In this document: piece by piece, positions 33,083 to 43,004 of the stretch
How positions within the stretch are numbered: position 1 is the first letter of the stretch
How the letters are laid out: every line of letters starts with the position of its first letter
Source of the DNA: Gillisia sp. CAL575
GTDB lineage: Bacteria; Bacteroidota; Bacteroidia; Flavobacteriales; Flavobacteriaceae
Assembly: GCF_000403785.1 (NCBI RefSeq)
Contig: NZ_APHJ01000026.1
Coordinates: 62,001 to 126,000, forward strand
Direction of reading: 5' to 3'
Length of the DNA stretch: 64,000 nucleotides
Program-made: the position numbers and the translations under genes
The notes under the pieces: generated by a model
The model's database searches: none
Seen by the model: only the letters and a program-made list of their open reading frames with translations
What the model was told of the DNA's origin: nothing

Positions 33083-36000
33083 GTGAAAAATAAAAAATTC
33101 TTCTTGTTTTTTTGCTTGATAAGCCTGCTTATTCAGGGGTGTACTAAGACAGAATATCTTTTTGAAAAAATAGAAGCTTCGCATTCTAATCTATACTTCT
33201 CTAATCAACTTGATTCAAATTCAGAAATAAATATCTTTAATTATCTATATTATTATAATGGTGGAGGAGTCGCAGCAGGGGATTATAATCAAGATGGTCT
33301 TATAGACTTATATTTTACTTCTAATGAGCAAGAGGATAGGCTTTTTTTAAATCTCGGTAATTTTAAATTCAAAGAAATTACCTCAGCCTCCAAAATTGAA
33401 AATTCCAAAGGATGGACTACAGGAGTTAGCAATATAGATATAAATGGGGATGGTTTACTAGACCTTTACATATGTAAAGTAAGTGATTTCCTTAATTTAA
33501 AAGGACATAATTTGCTCTATGTTAATCAAGGACTTAATGAAGATGGGATTCCCATCTTTAAGGAACAGGCTGCAGAATATGGGCTCGATTTTTCAGGTTT
33601 TTCTACTCAGTCTGTGTTCCTAGATTATGATCTAGATGGCGACCTTGATATGTATTTACTAAACCATTCCGTACATCCTAATAGGAATTATGGAAGAGGT
33701 GAAAAAAGGAAGAGTTATGATCAAAAATCTGGCGATCGATTGTTTAAAAACGAGAATGGATTTTATAAGGATGTCTCTTCTGAAGCGGGCATCTTTCAGG
33801 GAGTAATTGGCTATGGATTAGGTGTGGCAGTGGGAGATCTTAATAACGATCTATATCCTGATATATATGTTGGAAATGATTTTTTTGAAAATGATTATTT
33901 ATACATTAATCAGAAAGATGGAAGTTTTCATGATCTTATTTCAAATTATCCTGAAAAGTTAGGGCATACAACGCATTTTTCAATGGGCAATGATATTTCT
34001 GATATAAATAATGATGGACTAGCCGATATCATTTCTCTGGATATGCTTCCTGAGGATCTTCAATCTTACAAAACCTCCGGATTGGAATATCCATTTCAAA
34101 CGTATGCTTCTTATTTAAAGAATGGTTTTTCTCCGCAATACATGCAGAACACCCTACATTTAAATACAGGAAACCTTAATTTTTCTGAAACTGCATTTCT
34201 AAGTGGTATTTCTGCAACAGAGTGGTCTTGGGGAGCTCTATTTGCAGATTTTGATAATGATACCTATAAAGATCTTTTTATAACCAATGGAATAAAAGGC
34301 GCTACCAACGACATGGATTTTATTAAGTATATTTCAAATGAAAAAATTCAGAAACAATTAAGTCAAGGAAAATTTGATAATTATGATGATCTTATAAAAG
34401 AGCTACCACAAAAAAAAATATCCAATTATATATTTCAAAATCAGGGAGACAATACTTTTGAAAACCGTAAAAATGAATGGCTAAATTCTGAACCTAGCTT
34501 TAGTCACGGTGTTGTATATGCAGATCTTGATAATGATGGGGATTTGGATTTAATAGTGAACAACACGGACGAAAATGCTGGAATTTTTAAAAACAATTCA
34601 GAGAAAACAAGTAAGAATAATTTTATCAAGGTTCAGTTTAAAGGAGATACATCTAACAAACTTGGTATTGGTGCAAAAATTATTCTTTTCTACGGAGATG
34701 AAATTCAACAACAGGAACATTATTTAAGTAGGGGATATCTTTCTTCTTTGGCTCCCGGATTGCATTTTGGTCTCGGCAGTAATTCAATAATAGATTCTTT
34801 AAAGGTAATTTGGCCTGGATCTTTAACTGAAACTAAATACAACGTTAAAGCAAATAGTACTATTGAATTCAATATAAAGGATGCCAACTCTTTTAATTTC
34901 AAAAAACCTCCAATCGATTCTGTATTTATTATAAGAGATTCTTTGATAGGTTACAAACACGTAGAGCAATCTACCTTAGAATTTAATCGTGAACCTCTAA
35001 TCCCTTTTGGTTATAGTAATTTAAGTCCGCGAGCTGCTGTAGCTGATATTAACAAAGATGGACTTGATGATTTCGTAATTGGTGGAGGAAAAACACAAAG
35101 CTTGAAATTATGGTTTCAGAATAAAGATGGAAGTTTTAAAAGATCTGAGCAAAAAATATTTGATGAATTTGCTATATCTGAAGATACCGATCAAGTATTT
35201 CTAGATGTAGACGGGGACTTAGATGAAGATTTAGTAGTAGTAATGGGTGGTAATGAATTTACCAAGGGAAAACCTATACAACCGCAATTATACCTGAATG
35301 AAAATGGAAAATTTAGATTGGACGATCAACAATTTAAAGGAATTGCACTTAATGCTTCGCGAGTAACATCGGTAGATTTAAATGCAGACGGTTTTCCCGA
35401 TCTTTGTTTTAGTGCAAACATAGTCCCGGGGGAATATGGTATAACTCCTATTCAGTTCCTATTTTTAAATGATGGCAAGGGTAATTTCACCGAAGCTACT
35501 AGTCAATATTCTGAATCATTCAAGAATGTCGGAAATGTTCAGGATATATTTTGGATAGACATTAATAAGGATAATATTAAAGATGCCATACTGGTTGGTC
35601 ATTGGATGCCTGTTACTATATTTCTCAATAATGGCGAAAAGCTGAGTAAACTGGAGGCAGGGCTTGAAGATTCGAACGGTTGGTGGAATGCGGTGATTGC
35701 AAAAGATTTTGATGGTGACGGTGATATAGATATAGTTGCAGGAAACTGGGGTCTTAATTCCAAGCTTAAGGCTTCCGTAGAAAAACCATTGAAACTGTAT
35801 CTTGGAGATTTTGATGGAAATGGCTCTATAGATCCCGTAGTGAGCTATTTTTATAAAGATAAAGAAACTGCATTTGCCTCTAAAGACGAACTTGATCACC
35901 AAATGCCATTTTTAAAGAAGAAATTTCCTAGTTATAAGGAATATGCAGATGCAGATTTTTCTGAGATTCTATCCCCAGAAAAACTGAAGAAGGCCCAAGT

Positions 36001-36379
36001 GAAGCAAGTTTTTGAATTGGCAAGTTGCTATTTCGAAAATAACGGTGATAATACTTTTACAAAACATATTTTGCCTTTAGACACACAGGTTTCTGCGATC
36101 TTTGCTATAGATTCACAGGATCTTAATAGTGACGGTTTTCCCGATCTGTTTTTGGTAGGAAACAATTATGAAATTAGCACTCAATTGGGTAGATTAGACG
36201 CCAGCCATGGAACTGTTCTTATCAATGATAAGAATGGGTTTTTTCAAACTTACAAAAAAGAAATACCTGATATTTTAGGGGCTGCACGGGATATTCAGGA
36301 AATTTGCATTAATGGCGAGTTACATCTCATTGTAACCTTTAATAATAGTACCCCAACAATTATGAAAATTAATAATTAG
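33083..36379 (+). CDS. VCBS/FG-GAP repeat lipoprotein with ASPIC/UnbV domain (CRTAC1-like), copy 1
   Basis: The 1,098-residue lipoprotein uses a GTG start (MKNKKFFLFFCLISLLIQGC, Cys20); no nearby ATG exists in frame. Repeated calcium-loop blocks such as DYNQDGLIDLYF, DINGDGLLDLYI, DYDLDGDLDMYL and DLDNDGDLDLIV indicate beta-propeller FG-GAP/VCBS repeats. An ASPIC/UnbV domain lies at ~527-600 (GIGAKIILFY, IDSLKVIWPGS). A second propeller fills the C-terminal part. It should be a surface-exposed lipoprotein binding a carbohydrate or protein ligand. It is the first of three tandem paralogues. Confidence 0.9.
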   Translation: MKNKKFFLFFCLISLLIQGCTKTEYLFEKIEASHSNLYFSNQLDSNSEINIFNYLYYYNGGGVAAGDYNQDGLIDLYFTSNEQEDRLFLNLGNFKFKEITSASKIENSKGWTTGVSNIDINGDGLLDLYICKVSDFLNLKGHNLLYVNQGLNEDGIPIFKEQAAEYGLDFSGFSTQSVFLDYDLDGDLDMYLLNHSVHPNRNYGRGEKRKSYDQKSGDRLFKNENGFYKDVSSEAGIFQGVIGYGLGVAVGDLNNDLYPDIYVGNDFFENDYLYINQKDGSFHDLISNYPEKLGHTTHFSMGNDISDINNDGLADIISLDMLPEDLQSYKTSGLEYPFQTYASYLKNGFSPQYMQNTLHLNTGNLNFSETAFLSGISATEWSWGALFADFDNDTYKDLFITNGIKGATNDMDFIKYISNEKIQKQLSQGKFDNYDDLIKELPQKKISNYIFQNQGDNTFENRKNEWLNSEPSFSHGVVYADLDNDGDLDLIVNNTDENAGIFKNNSEKTSKNNFIKVQFKGDTSNKLGIGAKIILFYGDEIQQQEHYLSRGYLSSLAPGLHFGLGSNSIIDSLKVIWPGSLTETKYNVKANSTIEFNIKDANSFNFKKPPIDSVFIIRDSLIGYKHVEQSTLEFNREPLIPFGYSNLSPRAAVADINKDGLDDFVIGGGKTQSLKLWFQNKDGSFKRSEQKIFDEFAISEDTDQVFLDVDGDLDEDLVVVMGGNEFTKGKPIQPQLYLNENGKFRLDDQQFKGIALNASRVTSVDLNADGFPDLCFSANIVPGEYGITPIQFLFLNDGKGNFTEATSQYSESFKNVGNVQDIFWIDINKDNIKDAILVGHWMPVTIFLNNGEKLSKLEAGLEDSNGWWNAVIAKDFDGDGDIDIVAGNWGLNSKLKASVEKPLKLYLGDFDGNGSIDPVVSYFYKDKETAFASKDELDHQMPFLKKKFPSYKEYADADFSEILSPEKLKKAQVKQVFELASCYFENNGDNTFTKHILPLDTQVSAIFAIDSQDLNSDGFPDLFLVGNNYEISTQLGRLDASHGTVLINDKNGFFQTYKKEIPDILGAARDIQEICINGELHLIVTFNNSTPTIMKINN

Positions 36380-36384
36380 TAAAA

Positions 36385-39300
36385 ATGAAAGCCCTATCAT
36401 ATTTGTCAATTTTCAGTATAATTATTTTTTCTACACTTCTCTCCTGTAATACTAAAGAGGAAAAAGGAGAAAAATCTGAGGTGAATAAAAACACCCTCTT
36501 TTCTTTAATGCCATCTGAAGAGACCGGAATAGCTTTTATAAATGAAGTAAAGAACAGTCCCGATTTTAATATTTTTAAGTATCGCAATTTTTACAATGGA
36601 GGAGGAGTTGCAATTGGTGATATCAATAATGATGGTTTGCCCGATATTTACTTTACGGCCAATATGAAACCCAATAAACTTTATTTAAATAAGGGCGATT
36701 TTCAATTTGAAGATATTTCAGAAACTGCGGGTGTTGTTGGAAATAAGCCGTGGTCTACTGGTGTAAATATGGTAGATATTAATAATGACGGTTTGCTTGA
36801 TATTTACGTGAGCAACGCAGGTAACATGGAGGGCGACAATCATAATAACGAACTATATATTAACAACGGGGATCTTACTTTTACTGAAAAAGCTAAAGAG
36901 TATAACCTTGCCGAAACAGGTTTTAGCACTCATGCCACTTTTTTTGATTATGATAAAGATGGCGATCTGGATGTTTATATCTTGAATAACAGTAATATAC
37001 CTGTGAGTAGTCTTGGATTTGCAGAACAACGTGAAGTAAGAGCTCAAGACTGGAAAGGTGTTCCAAAAATATTTCGAGGAGTAGGAGATATGTTATTGCG
37101 AAATGATGATGGTAAATTTGTAGATGTTAGTGAAGAAGCAAATATTTATGGGAGTTTAATTGGGTTTGGACTTGGCGTGGTGGTGAGTGATTTTAATAAT
37201 GACTTGTATCCAGATATTTATGTTTCCAATGATTTTTACGAAAGAGATTATCTCTATATTAATAATCAAGATGGAACTTTTAACGAAGAAATTGAAAACT
37301 GGACCTCACATTTAAGTCTATCTGCGATGGGAGTGGATATCGCAGATATTAATAATGATGGTTTTGCAGATATATTCGTCACCGATATGTTACCTGATTC
37401 AGATGAGAGAGTAAAATCTGTAATGGAATTTGAAAGTTATAATGTTTTTAAACTCAAACAAAGTAAAGATTTCTTTCAACAGTATATACATAATACGCTT
37501 CAGCTAAATAATAAAAACAATACTTTTTCTGAAATAGCTCATTTCAGTGGAGTTCAAAGTACAGATTGGAGTTGGGCAGGTTTAATTTTCGATATGGATA
37601 ACGATGGCAATCGTGATATTTATGTTACCAACGGAATTAATCATGATCTTACTGATCTTGATTTTGTAGATTTTTTTGCTAATGAGATTATTCAGAAAAT
37701 GGCACTCACAGGAAAAAAAGAGGCAATAGATTCTATCATAAATAAAATGCCCGTTACACGGCTTCCCAATTATGCGTTTCAGAATATGGGAGACCTCAAT
37801 TTTGAAAATTCGGCAGGAAGATGGGGTTTAGGAATTCCTAGTTTATCCAATGGTAGTGCTTATGGAGATCTGGATAACGACGGGGATCTAGATCTTGTGG
37901 TGAATAATGTAAATATGGAATCCTTTATTTACAAAAACAATACTGATAAATTAAAAGACAGAAATTTTTTGCGAATCCAGTTAAAAGGTGCTCCTAAGAA
38001 TAGTTTTGGGATTGGGAGTATCATCAGGCTATACCATAATGATAAGATTATTATGCAGGAGCAAAACCCGTCGAGAGGTTTCCAATCGTCTATGGATTAT
38101 ACAATGAATATTGGTCTTGGAAATATTAAAGAAATAGATTCTCTAAGGATAATATGGCCAGATAATTCTACACAATTGCTCGAAAGTCTTAAAACTAGTA
38201 CTACCCTAATTTTAAAACAGAGTGAAGCTCTGGAAAAATATATTCCGGAACCTATTAAAAAACAGGCTCAGTTATTCACTGAATTATCAAACAAAACCTT
38301 TGAAACTCATAGAGAGAACTCCTACACAGATTTTGATTATGAAGGAATGATCTATAAAAAATTGTCTCAGGAAGGACCATCTCTTACTATTGCAGATATT
38401 AATGGTGATGGAAATGAGGATGTATTTATTGGAGGAGCAAAAGGACAACCGGGAATTATCTATATAAACAAGGGAAATGGAAAATTAGAGAGATCTGCGC
38501 AACCGGCTCTGGATACAGACTTTCTATTTGAAGATACTGCCGCTGCTTTTTTTGATTTTGACAATGACGGCGATCAAGATCTTATGGTTGGCTCTGGTGG
38601 TAATGAAATTGGTGAAGAGAGTAATTATAGACCCCGACTATATATTAATGATGGAAAAGGAAGAATGTCACCTTATAAGGGGGTTATACCGGCTGTGAAC
38701 CAAAATGTTGCAGTAATTGCTCCTTATGATTTTGATCAGGACGGTGATATGGACGTCTTTATAGGTTCTCGAAGTGTAGTGCTAAATTATGGTATAGATC
38801 CGCAGCATTTATTTTTGGAAAACACAGGAGATGGTAATTTTTCAAATGCGACGGAAAGAATTCTTTATGATGTTAAATATGCGGGCATGATCACCGATGC
38901 TATTTGGGAAGATATAGACGGGGATGGAAAAAAAGACCTCATAACGGTTTCAGATTGGGGTGCACCTATGATTTTTAAAAATTCAGGAAGAAGACTTTCA
39001 TTTTTCAAAAGTAATTTAACCGAGTATACAGGCTGGTGGAATACCATAAAAGCTGCCGATATAGATAATGATGGCGACCAAGACCTTATAATAGGGAATA
39101 AAGGTTCCAATATTCCCTATAAGCCATCTATGGAACAACCTGTAAAAATGTGGATCAACGATTTTGACGGCAATGGGAGTATAGAGCAAATTGTGACGCA
39201 GCATAAAAACGGGAAAGATTACCCTGTACACATGAAAAGGGAGATGGTCTCGCAACTGGTTTTTCTGAAAAAAGAAAATTTAAAAGCATCAAATTATGCC

Positions 39301-39741
39301 AAAAAATCTATAAATGAACTAATGCCGAAAGCCAAACTGGAAAATGTAATTGTGAAAGAGGTTGCAATTTCAGAAACAGTTATTGCTATTAATAACGGCA
39401 AAGGGAATTTTGAAATTAAAAAAATGCCCAGTCGCGTCCAGTTTTCTAATGTAAATAGTATTTCTTGTATAGATGTGAATAAGGATGGTAATTTAGACTT
39501 ACTAATGGCTGGGAATAATTACGAATTCAAACCCCAGTTTTCAAGGCAGGATGTTAGCTATGGAGATGTATTACTTGGGGACGGTAAAATGAACTTTGAT
39601 TTGCAAGAGTATGCCAAAAGCGGATTTACTATTAAAGGGGAAGTAAAACACTTAGGACGTTTTAAAGATAAAAATGGAAAACAATATATAATAGTGGCTA
39701 TGAATGATGAAAAACCTAAAATTTTTGAAATCAATAATTAG
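36385..39741 (+). CDS. VCBS/FG-GAP repeat lipoprotein with ASPIC/UnbV domain, copy 2
   Basis: The 1,118-residue lipoprotein (LLSC, Cys21) has the same order of domains as the upstream copy. The N-terminal propeller has FG-GAP blocks (DINNDGLPDIYF, DINNDGLLDIYV, DYDKDGDLDVYI). The ASPIC/UnbV domain is at ~538-610 (GIGSIIRLYH, IDSLRIIWPDN), and a C-terminal propeller (DINGDGNEDVFI, DIDGDGKKDLIT) follows. It starts 5 bp after copy 1, and its 3' end overlaps copy 3. The three proteins are clearly homologous but diverged, which suggests old duplication and distinct ligands. Function is unknown beyond probable surface binding. Confidence 0.9.
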   Translation: MKALSYLSIFSIIIFSTLLSCNTKEEKGEKSEVNKNTLFSLMPSEETGIAFINEVKNSPDFNIFKYRNFYNGGGVAIGDINNDGLPDIYFTANMKPNKLYLNKGDFQFEDISETAGVVGNKPWSTGVNMVDINNDGLLDIYVSNAGNMEGDNHNNELYINNGDLTFTEKAKEYNLAETGFSTHATFFDYDKDGDLDVYILNNSNIPVSSLGFAEQREVRAQDWKGVPKIFRGVGDMLLRNDDGKFVDVSEEANIYGSLIGFGLGVVVSDFNNDLYPDIYVSNDFYERDYLYINNQDGTFNEEIENWTSHLSLSAMGVDIADINNDGFADIFVTDMLPDSDERVKSVMEFESYNVFKLKQSKDFFQQYIHNTLQLNNKNNTFSEIAHFSGVQSTDWSWAGLIFDMDNDGNRDIYVTNGINHDLTDLDFVDFFANEIIQKMALTGKKEAIDSIINKMPVTRLPNYAFQNMGDLNFENSAGRWGLGIPSLSNGSAYGDLDNDGDLDLVVNNVNMESFIYKNNTDKLKDRNFLRIQLKGAPKNSFGIGSIIRLYHNDKIIMQEQNPSRGFQSSMDYTMNIGLGNIKEIDSLRIIWPDNSTQLLESLKTSTTLILKQSEALEKYIPEPIKKQAQLFTELSNKTFETHRENSYTDFDYEGMIYKKLSQEGPSLTIADINGDGNEDVFIGGAKGQPGIIYINKGNGKLERSAQPALDTDFLFEDTAAAFFDFDNDGDQDLMVGSGGNEIGEESNYRPRLYINDGKGRMSPYKGVIPAVNQNVAVIAPYDFDQDGDMDVFIGSRSVVLNYGIDPQHLFLENTGDGNFSNATERILYDVKYAGMITDAIWEDIDGDGKKDLITVSDWGAPMIFKNSGRRLSFFKSNLTEYTGWWNTIKAADIDNDGDQDLIIGNKGSNIPYKPSMEQPVKMWINDFDGNGSIEQIVTQHKNGKDYPVHMKREMVSQLVFLKKENLKASNYAKKSINELMPKAKLENVIVKEVAISETVIAINNGKGNFEIKKMPSRVQFSNVNSISCIDVNKDGNLDLLMAGNNYEFKPQFSRQDVSYGDVLLGDGKMNFDLQEYAKSGFTIKGEVKHLGRFKDKNGKQYIIVAMNDEKPKIFEINN

Positions 39742-42700
39742 AAATGCATTATTCTTCCTGGCCTTCATCGCTATTCTCTTTGGATGCGCGAAAAAGGAGG
39801 AAAAGTTTTTTTCAATCCTGCAGTCAGAAACTACGGGGATAGATTTCATAAATAAACTTACCGAAAACCGGGATCAAAATATTCTCGATTATCTTTATTT
39901 TTATAACGGAGGGGGAGTAAGCTTAGGTGATATAAATAATGACGGTTTACCTGATATATATTTTACCGGAAACCAAGTGAAAAATCGCCTTTATCTCAAT
40001 AAAGGAAATTTGAAATTTGAGGATATTACAGAAAAGGCCGGAGTACAAGGCAATAGCACTTGGAATACAGGAACCACAATGGCAGATGTTAACGGAGATG
40101 GTCTTCTTGATATTTATATTTGTGCAGTTGTAGGAGTAAATGGGTTTGTTGGTTATAATGAACTTTATATCAATAACGGAGATCTAACATTCTCGGAAAA
40201 AGCTAAAGAATACGGGCTTGATCTTGAAAATTACTCCTCTCAGGCAGCTTTCTTTGATGCCGATAATGATGGCGATCTAGATATGTACCTTCTAAATCAT
40301 GCTATTCATACAAATAAGTCTTTTGGGCCCGCCATAATTAGAAACAACAGAGTTTACGAGAGTGGTGATAAATTATTTCTGAATGAAAACGGAAAATTCA
40401 TAGATGTAAGCGAAAAAGCTGGTATTTATGGAGGAGCAAATAGTTATGGACTTGGAATAAGCACCGCCGATTTTAATAACGATGGATTCACAGATATTTA
40501 CATTGGAAATGATTTTCATGAAGACGATTATTATTACCTGAATAATCGAGATGGTACTTTTACTGAAAGCCTAAAAACTAAATTTGGGCACGTGTCTAAG
40601 TTTTCAATGGGAAGTGATGCGGCCGATATTAATAATGATGGATTTATAGATCTAATTACGCTGGATATGTTGCCAGAAGATGAGAAAATCCTCAAAGTCT
40701 CAGCAGGTGAAGACGATGTAAATCTTCATAATCTAAAAATAGATAGACTGGGGTATCATCCTCAATATAGCCGGAATATGCTGCAATTGAATATGAATGG
40801 GGATTATTTTGCTGAAACTGCACTTATGAGCGGAGTTGCTGCGACCGATTGGAGCTGGGGCGCCCTTTTTACAGATCTCGATCAGGATGGGCAACAGGAT
40901 CTTTTTATTACCAATGGGATCCCAAAACGCCCGAATGATCTAGATTATATTAAGTACACTTCTAATGAACAAATAAAGCAACAACTGGATCAAACAACTT
41001 TGGTAGATACCGAAGCGCTTGAAAAAATGCCTACAGGAGCGGTTACCAATTATGTTTTTAAAGGAAATTCCAACGGTACATTTGAAGATATGTCGAATAT
41101 CTGGATTGCAGATGATTCCGTGATCTCTACAGGTGTAGCGTACGCCGATCTGGATAATGATGGGGATATAGATATTGTAACAAATAATATTAATAATCCA
41201 CCGAGCTTCTATATAAATAAAGAAGCAACTGGTAATTTTCTTAAAATAAAATTAAATGCGGGGAATGCTAACACTTTTGGAATAGGCAGTAAAGCAATAC
41301 TTTATACCAATAAAGGAAAACAATATCGCCAATTATATACTACGAAAGCATATCAGTCCTCTTCAGAGCCAATCATACATTTTGGAATTCCTAAAAATGC
41401 CCGTATAGATTCACTTAGTATAATTTGGCCAGACCAGACATTAGAAACATTAACTTCAGTGAATCCAAATAGCATTCTGGAAATAAAATGGAATGCAACT
41501 AATAAAAAAGCCGATCTAAGGGAATTGTTTCACAAAAGGAATAAAAAATGGTTTTCTCTAGCCGAAACTGATTTCGGACTTACTTATAACCATGAGGAAA
41601 ATCTTTTTGAAGATTTTGATCTTCAAAAATTGATACCTCATAAGATCTCAGATATCGGACCTTCTGTAAAAGTAGCAGATCTCAACAAGGATGGCTTAGA
41701 TGATGTGCTATTTGGTGCATCTAGATACAAACCTTCTATGGTGTTTTTTCAAAATGATAAAGGTTTTAGCATTGAAAAATTTAAAGATATTTCCAATGAT
41801 TCCATTTACGAGGATACCGATATTGAAATTGCCGATTTTAATAATGATGGAAAACAAGATGTTTTAATTATTTCTGGAGGTGGAGAATCTGTAGGAAAAG
41901 ATAAATGGTTATTAGACCGACTTTATTTAAATGAACTTGCAGGTTTTAAAAAAGATAGCCTTTTCCCGAAAATATATGCAAATTCTTCAGTTATAAAGTC
42001 GGCAGATTATGATAGGGACGGAGATCTTGATATCTTTATTGGTTCCAATGCAGTCAACTACAAATATGGAGAAATTCCAAAGGCTTATTTACTCACAAAT
42101 GAGAATGGAAAATTCTTAGTGAGTAATCAAACTGGAATTTTTGAGAATTTGGGAATGATAAATGACGCAATTTGGGAAGATTTCGATAAAGATGGAGATC
42201 TAGATCTTATTGTAATTGGCGAATGGATGGCTCCAAAGTTTTTGGAGAATAAGAAGGGAGTGTTTATAGATGTGACCGGGAGCCTAATTTCTCAAAAACT
42301 AAATGGATTATGGCAGAAAATTTTACCCTTCGATATAGATAAAGATGGGGATACAGATTATCTTCTTGGGAATTGGGGATTAAACACAAAATTTAAAGCT
42401 TCTGTAGAAAATCCTCTTTTGATGTATTTTAAAGATTTTGATAATAATGGCTTACCTGAAACATTATTGGCGTCTGAAAAAAACGGAAATTATTATTTTA
42501 TAAACGGCTTAGATGAGCTTGCTTCTCAATTACCCAAACTCATAAGAAAAAGGTTTGCCAACTATAAAGATTTTGCGGGTAAAACTATTGAAGAGATTTT
42601 TATTAATAAAGAATTAGAGACTGCTTCCAAAATGGAAGTGCATACTTTGGCTTCAGGATATCTTGAAAATAAGAATGGAAAATTTGTTTTTAGGGAGTTC

Positions 42701-43003
42701 GATATGCAGTTACAGGTGGCACCGTTAAAGGCCATGCTCAGGTATGATTTTAACAAGGATGGTAATGAAGAAGTTTTGATAGGTGGGAATTATTTTGGGA
42801 TTACTCCTTATCAAGGAAAGTTTGATGCATTTGGTGGGGCCCTTCTAACAAACTCCGGTAAAATTCTGAATTCCAGTGAAATTGGTTTAAATTTATCGCA
42901 AAAATCGGTTAGAGATTTTTCTATAATCCAAATACAGCAGCAAGCTTATTTATTGATTACAATAAACAATGCAAAAACTGAACTATATAACATAATTGAT
43001 TGA
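39704..43003 (+). CDS. VCBS/FG-GAP repeat lipoprotein with ASPIC/UnbV domain, copy 3
   Basis: The 1,099-residue lipoprotein (LFGC, Cys28 from the ATG at 39704) overlaps copy 2 by 38 bases. A TTG at 39725 would give a shorter, equally good signal peptide and a 17-base overlap. FG-GAP blocks (DINNDGLPDIYF, DVNGDGLLDIYI, DADNDGDLDMYL), the ASPIC/UnbV domain at ~522-595 (GIGSKAILYT, IDSLSIIWPDQ) and a C-terminal propeller are all intact. The overlap indicates translational coupling. The cluster continues directly into a haloperoxidase-like gene. Confidence 0.9.
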   Translation: MMKNLKFLKSIIRNALFFLAFIAILFGCAKKEEKFFSILQSETTGIDFINKLTENRDQNILDYLYFYNGGGVSLGDINNDGLPDIYFTGNQVKNRLYLNKGNLKFEDITEKAGVQGNSTWNTGTTMADVNGDGLLDIYICAVVGVNGFVGYNELYINNGDLTFSEKAKEYGLDLENYSSQAAFFDADNDGDLDMYLLNHAIHTNKSFGPAIIRNNRVYESGDKLFLNENGKFIDVSEKAGIYGGANSYGLGISTADFNNDGFTDIYIGNDFHEDDYYYLNNRDGTFTESLKTKFGHVSKFSMGSDAADINNDGFIDLITLDMLPEDEKILKVSAGEDDVNLHNLKIDRLGYHPQYSRNMLQLNMNGDYFAETALMSGVAATDWSWGALFTDLDQDGQQDLFITNGIPKRPNDLDYIKYTSNEQIKQQLDQTTLVDTEALEKMPTGAVTNYVFKGNSNGTFEDMSNIWIADDSVISTGVAYADLDNDGDIDIVTNNINNPPSFYINKEATGNFLKIKLNAGNANTFGIGSKAILYTNKGKQYRQLYTTKAYQSSSEPIIHFGIPKNARIDSLSIIWPDQTLETLTSVNPNSILEIKWNATNKKADLRELFHKRNKKWFSLAETDFGLTYNHEENLFEDFDLQKLIPHKISDIGPSVKVADLNKDGLDDVLFGASRYKPSMVFFQNDKGFSIEKFKDISNDSIYEDTDIEIADFNNDGKQDVLIISGGGESVGKDKWLLDRLYLNELAGFKKDSLFPKIYANSSVIKSADYDRDGDLDIFIGSNAVNYKYGEIPKAYLLTNENGKFLVSNQTGIFENLGMINDAIWEDFDKDGDLDLIVIGEWMAPKFLENKKGVFIDVTGSLISQKLNGLWQKILPFDIDKDGDTDYLLGNWGLNTKFKASVENPLLMYFKDFDNNGLPETLLASEKNGNYYFINGLDELASQLPKLIRKRFANYKDFAGKTIEEIFINKELETASKMEVHTLASGYLENKNGKFVFREFDMQLQVAPLKAMLRYDFNKDGNEEVLIGGNYFGITPYQGKFDAFGGALLTNSGKILNSSEIGLNLSQKSVRDFSIIQIQQQAYLLITINNAKTELYNIID

Positions 43004-43004
43004 T

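Noticed and set aside
39704-39741. Possible frameshift joining VCBS copies 2 and 3 into one gene.
   Set aside because: Copy 3 has its own complete lipoprotein signal and both copies have full domain sets. The overlap is ordinary translational coupling.
33083-43003. Tandem VCBS genes as a recent duplication or assembly artefact.
   Set aside because: The three copies differ clearly at nucleotide level throughout, with no long identical stretches seen.
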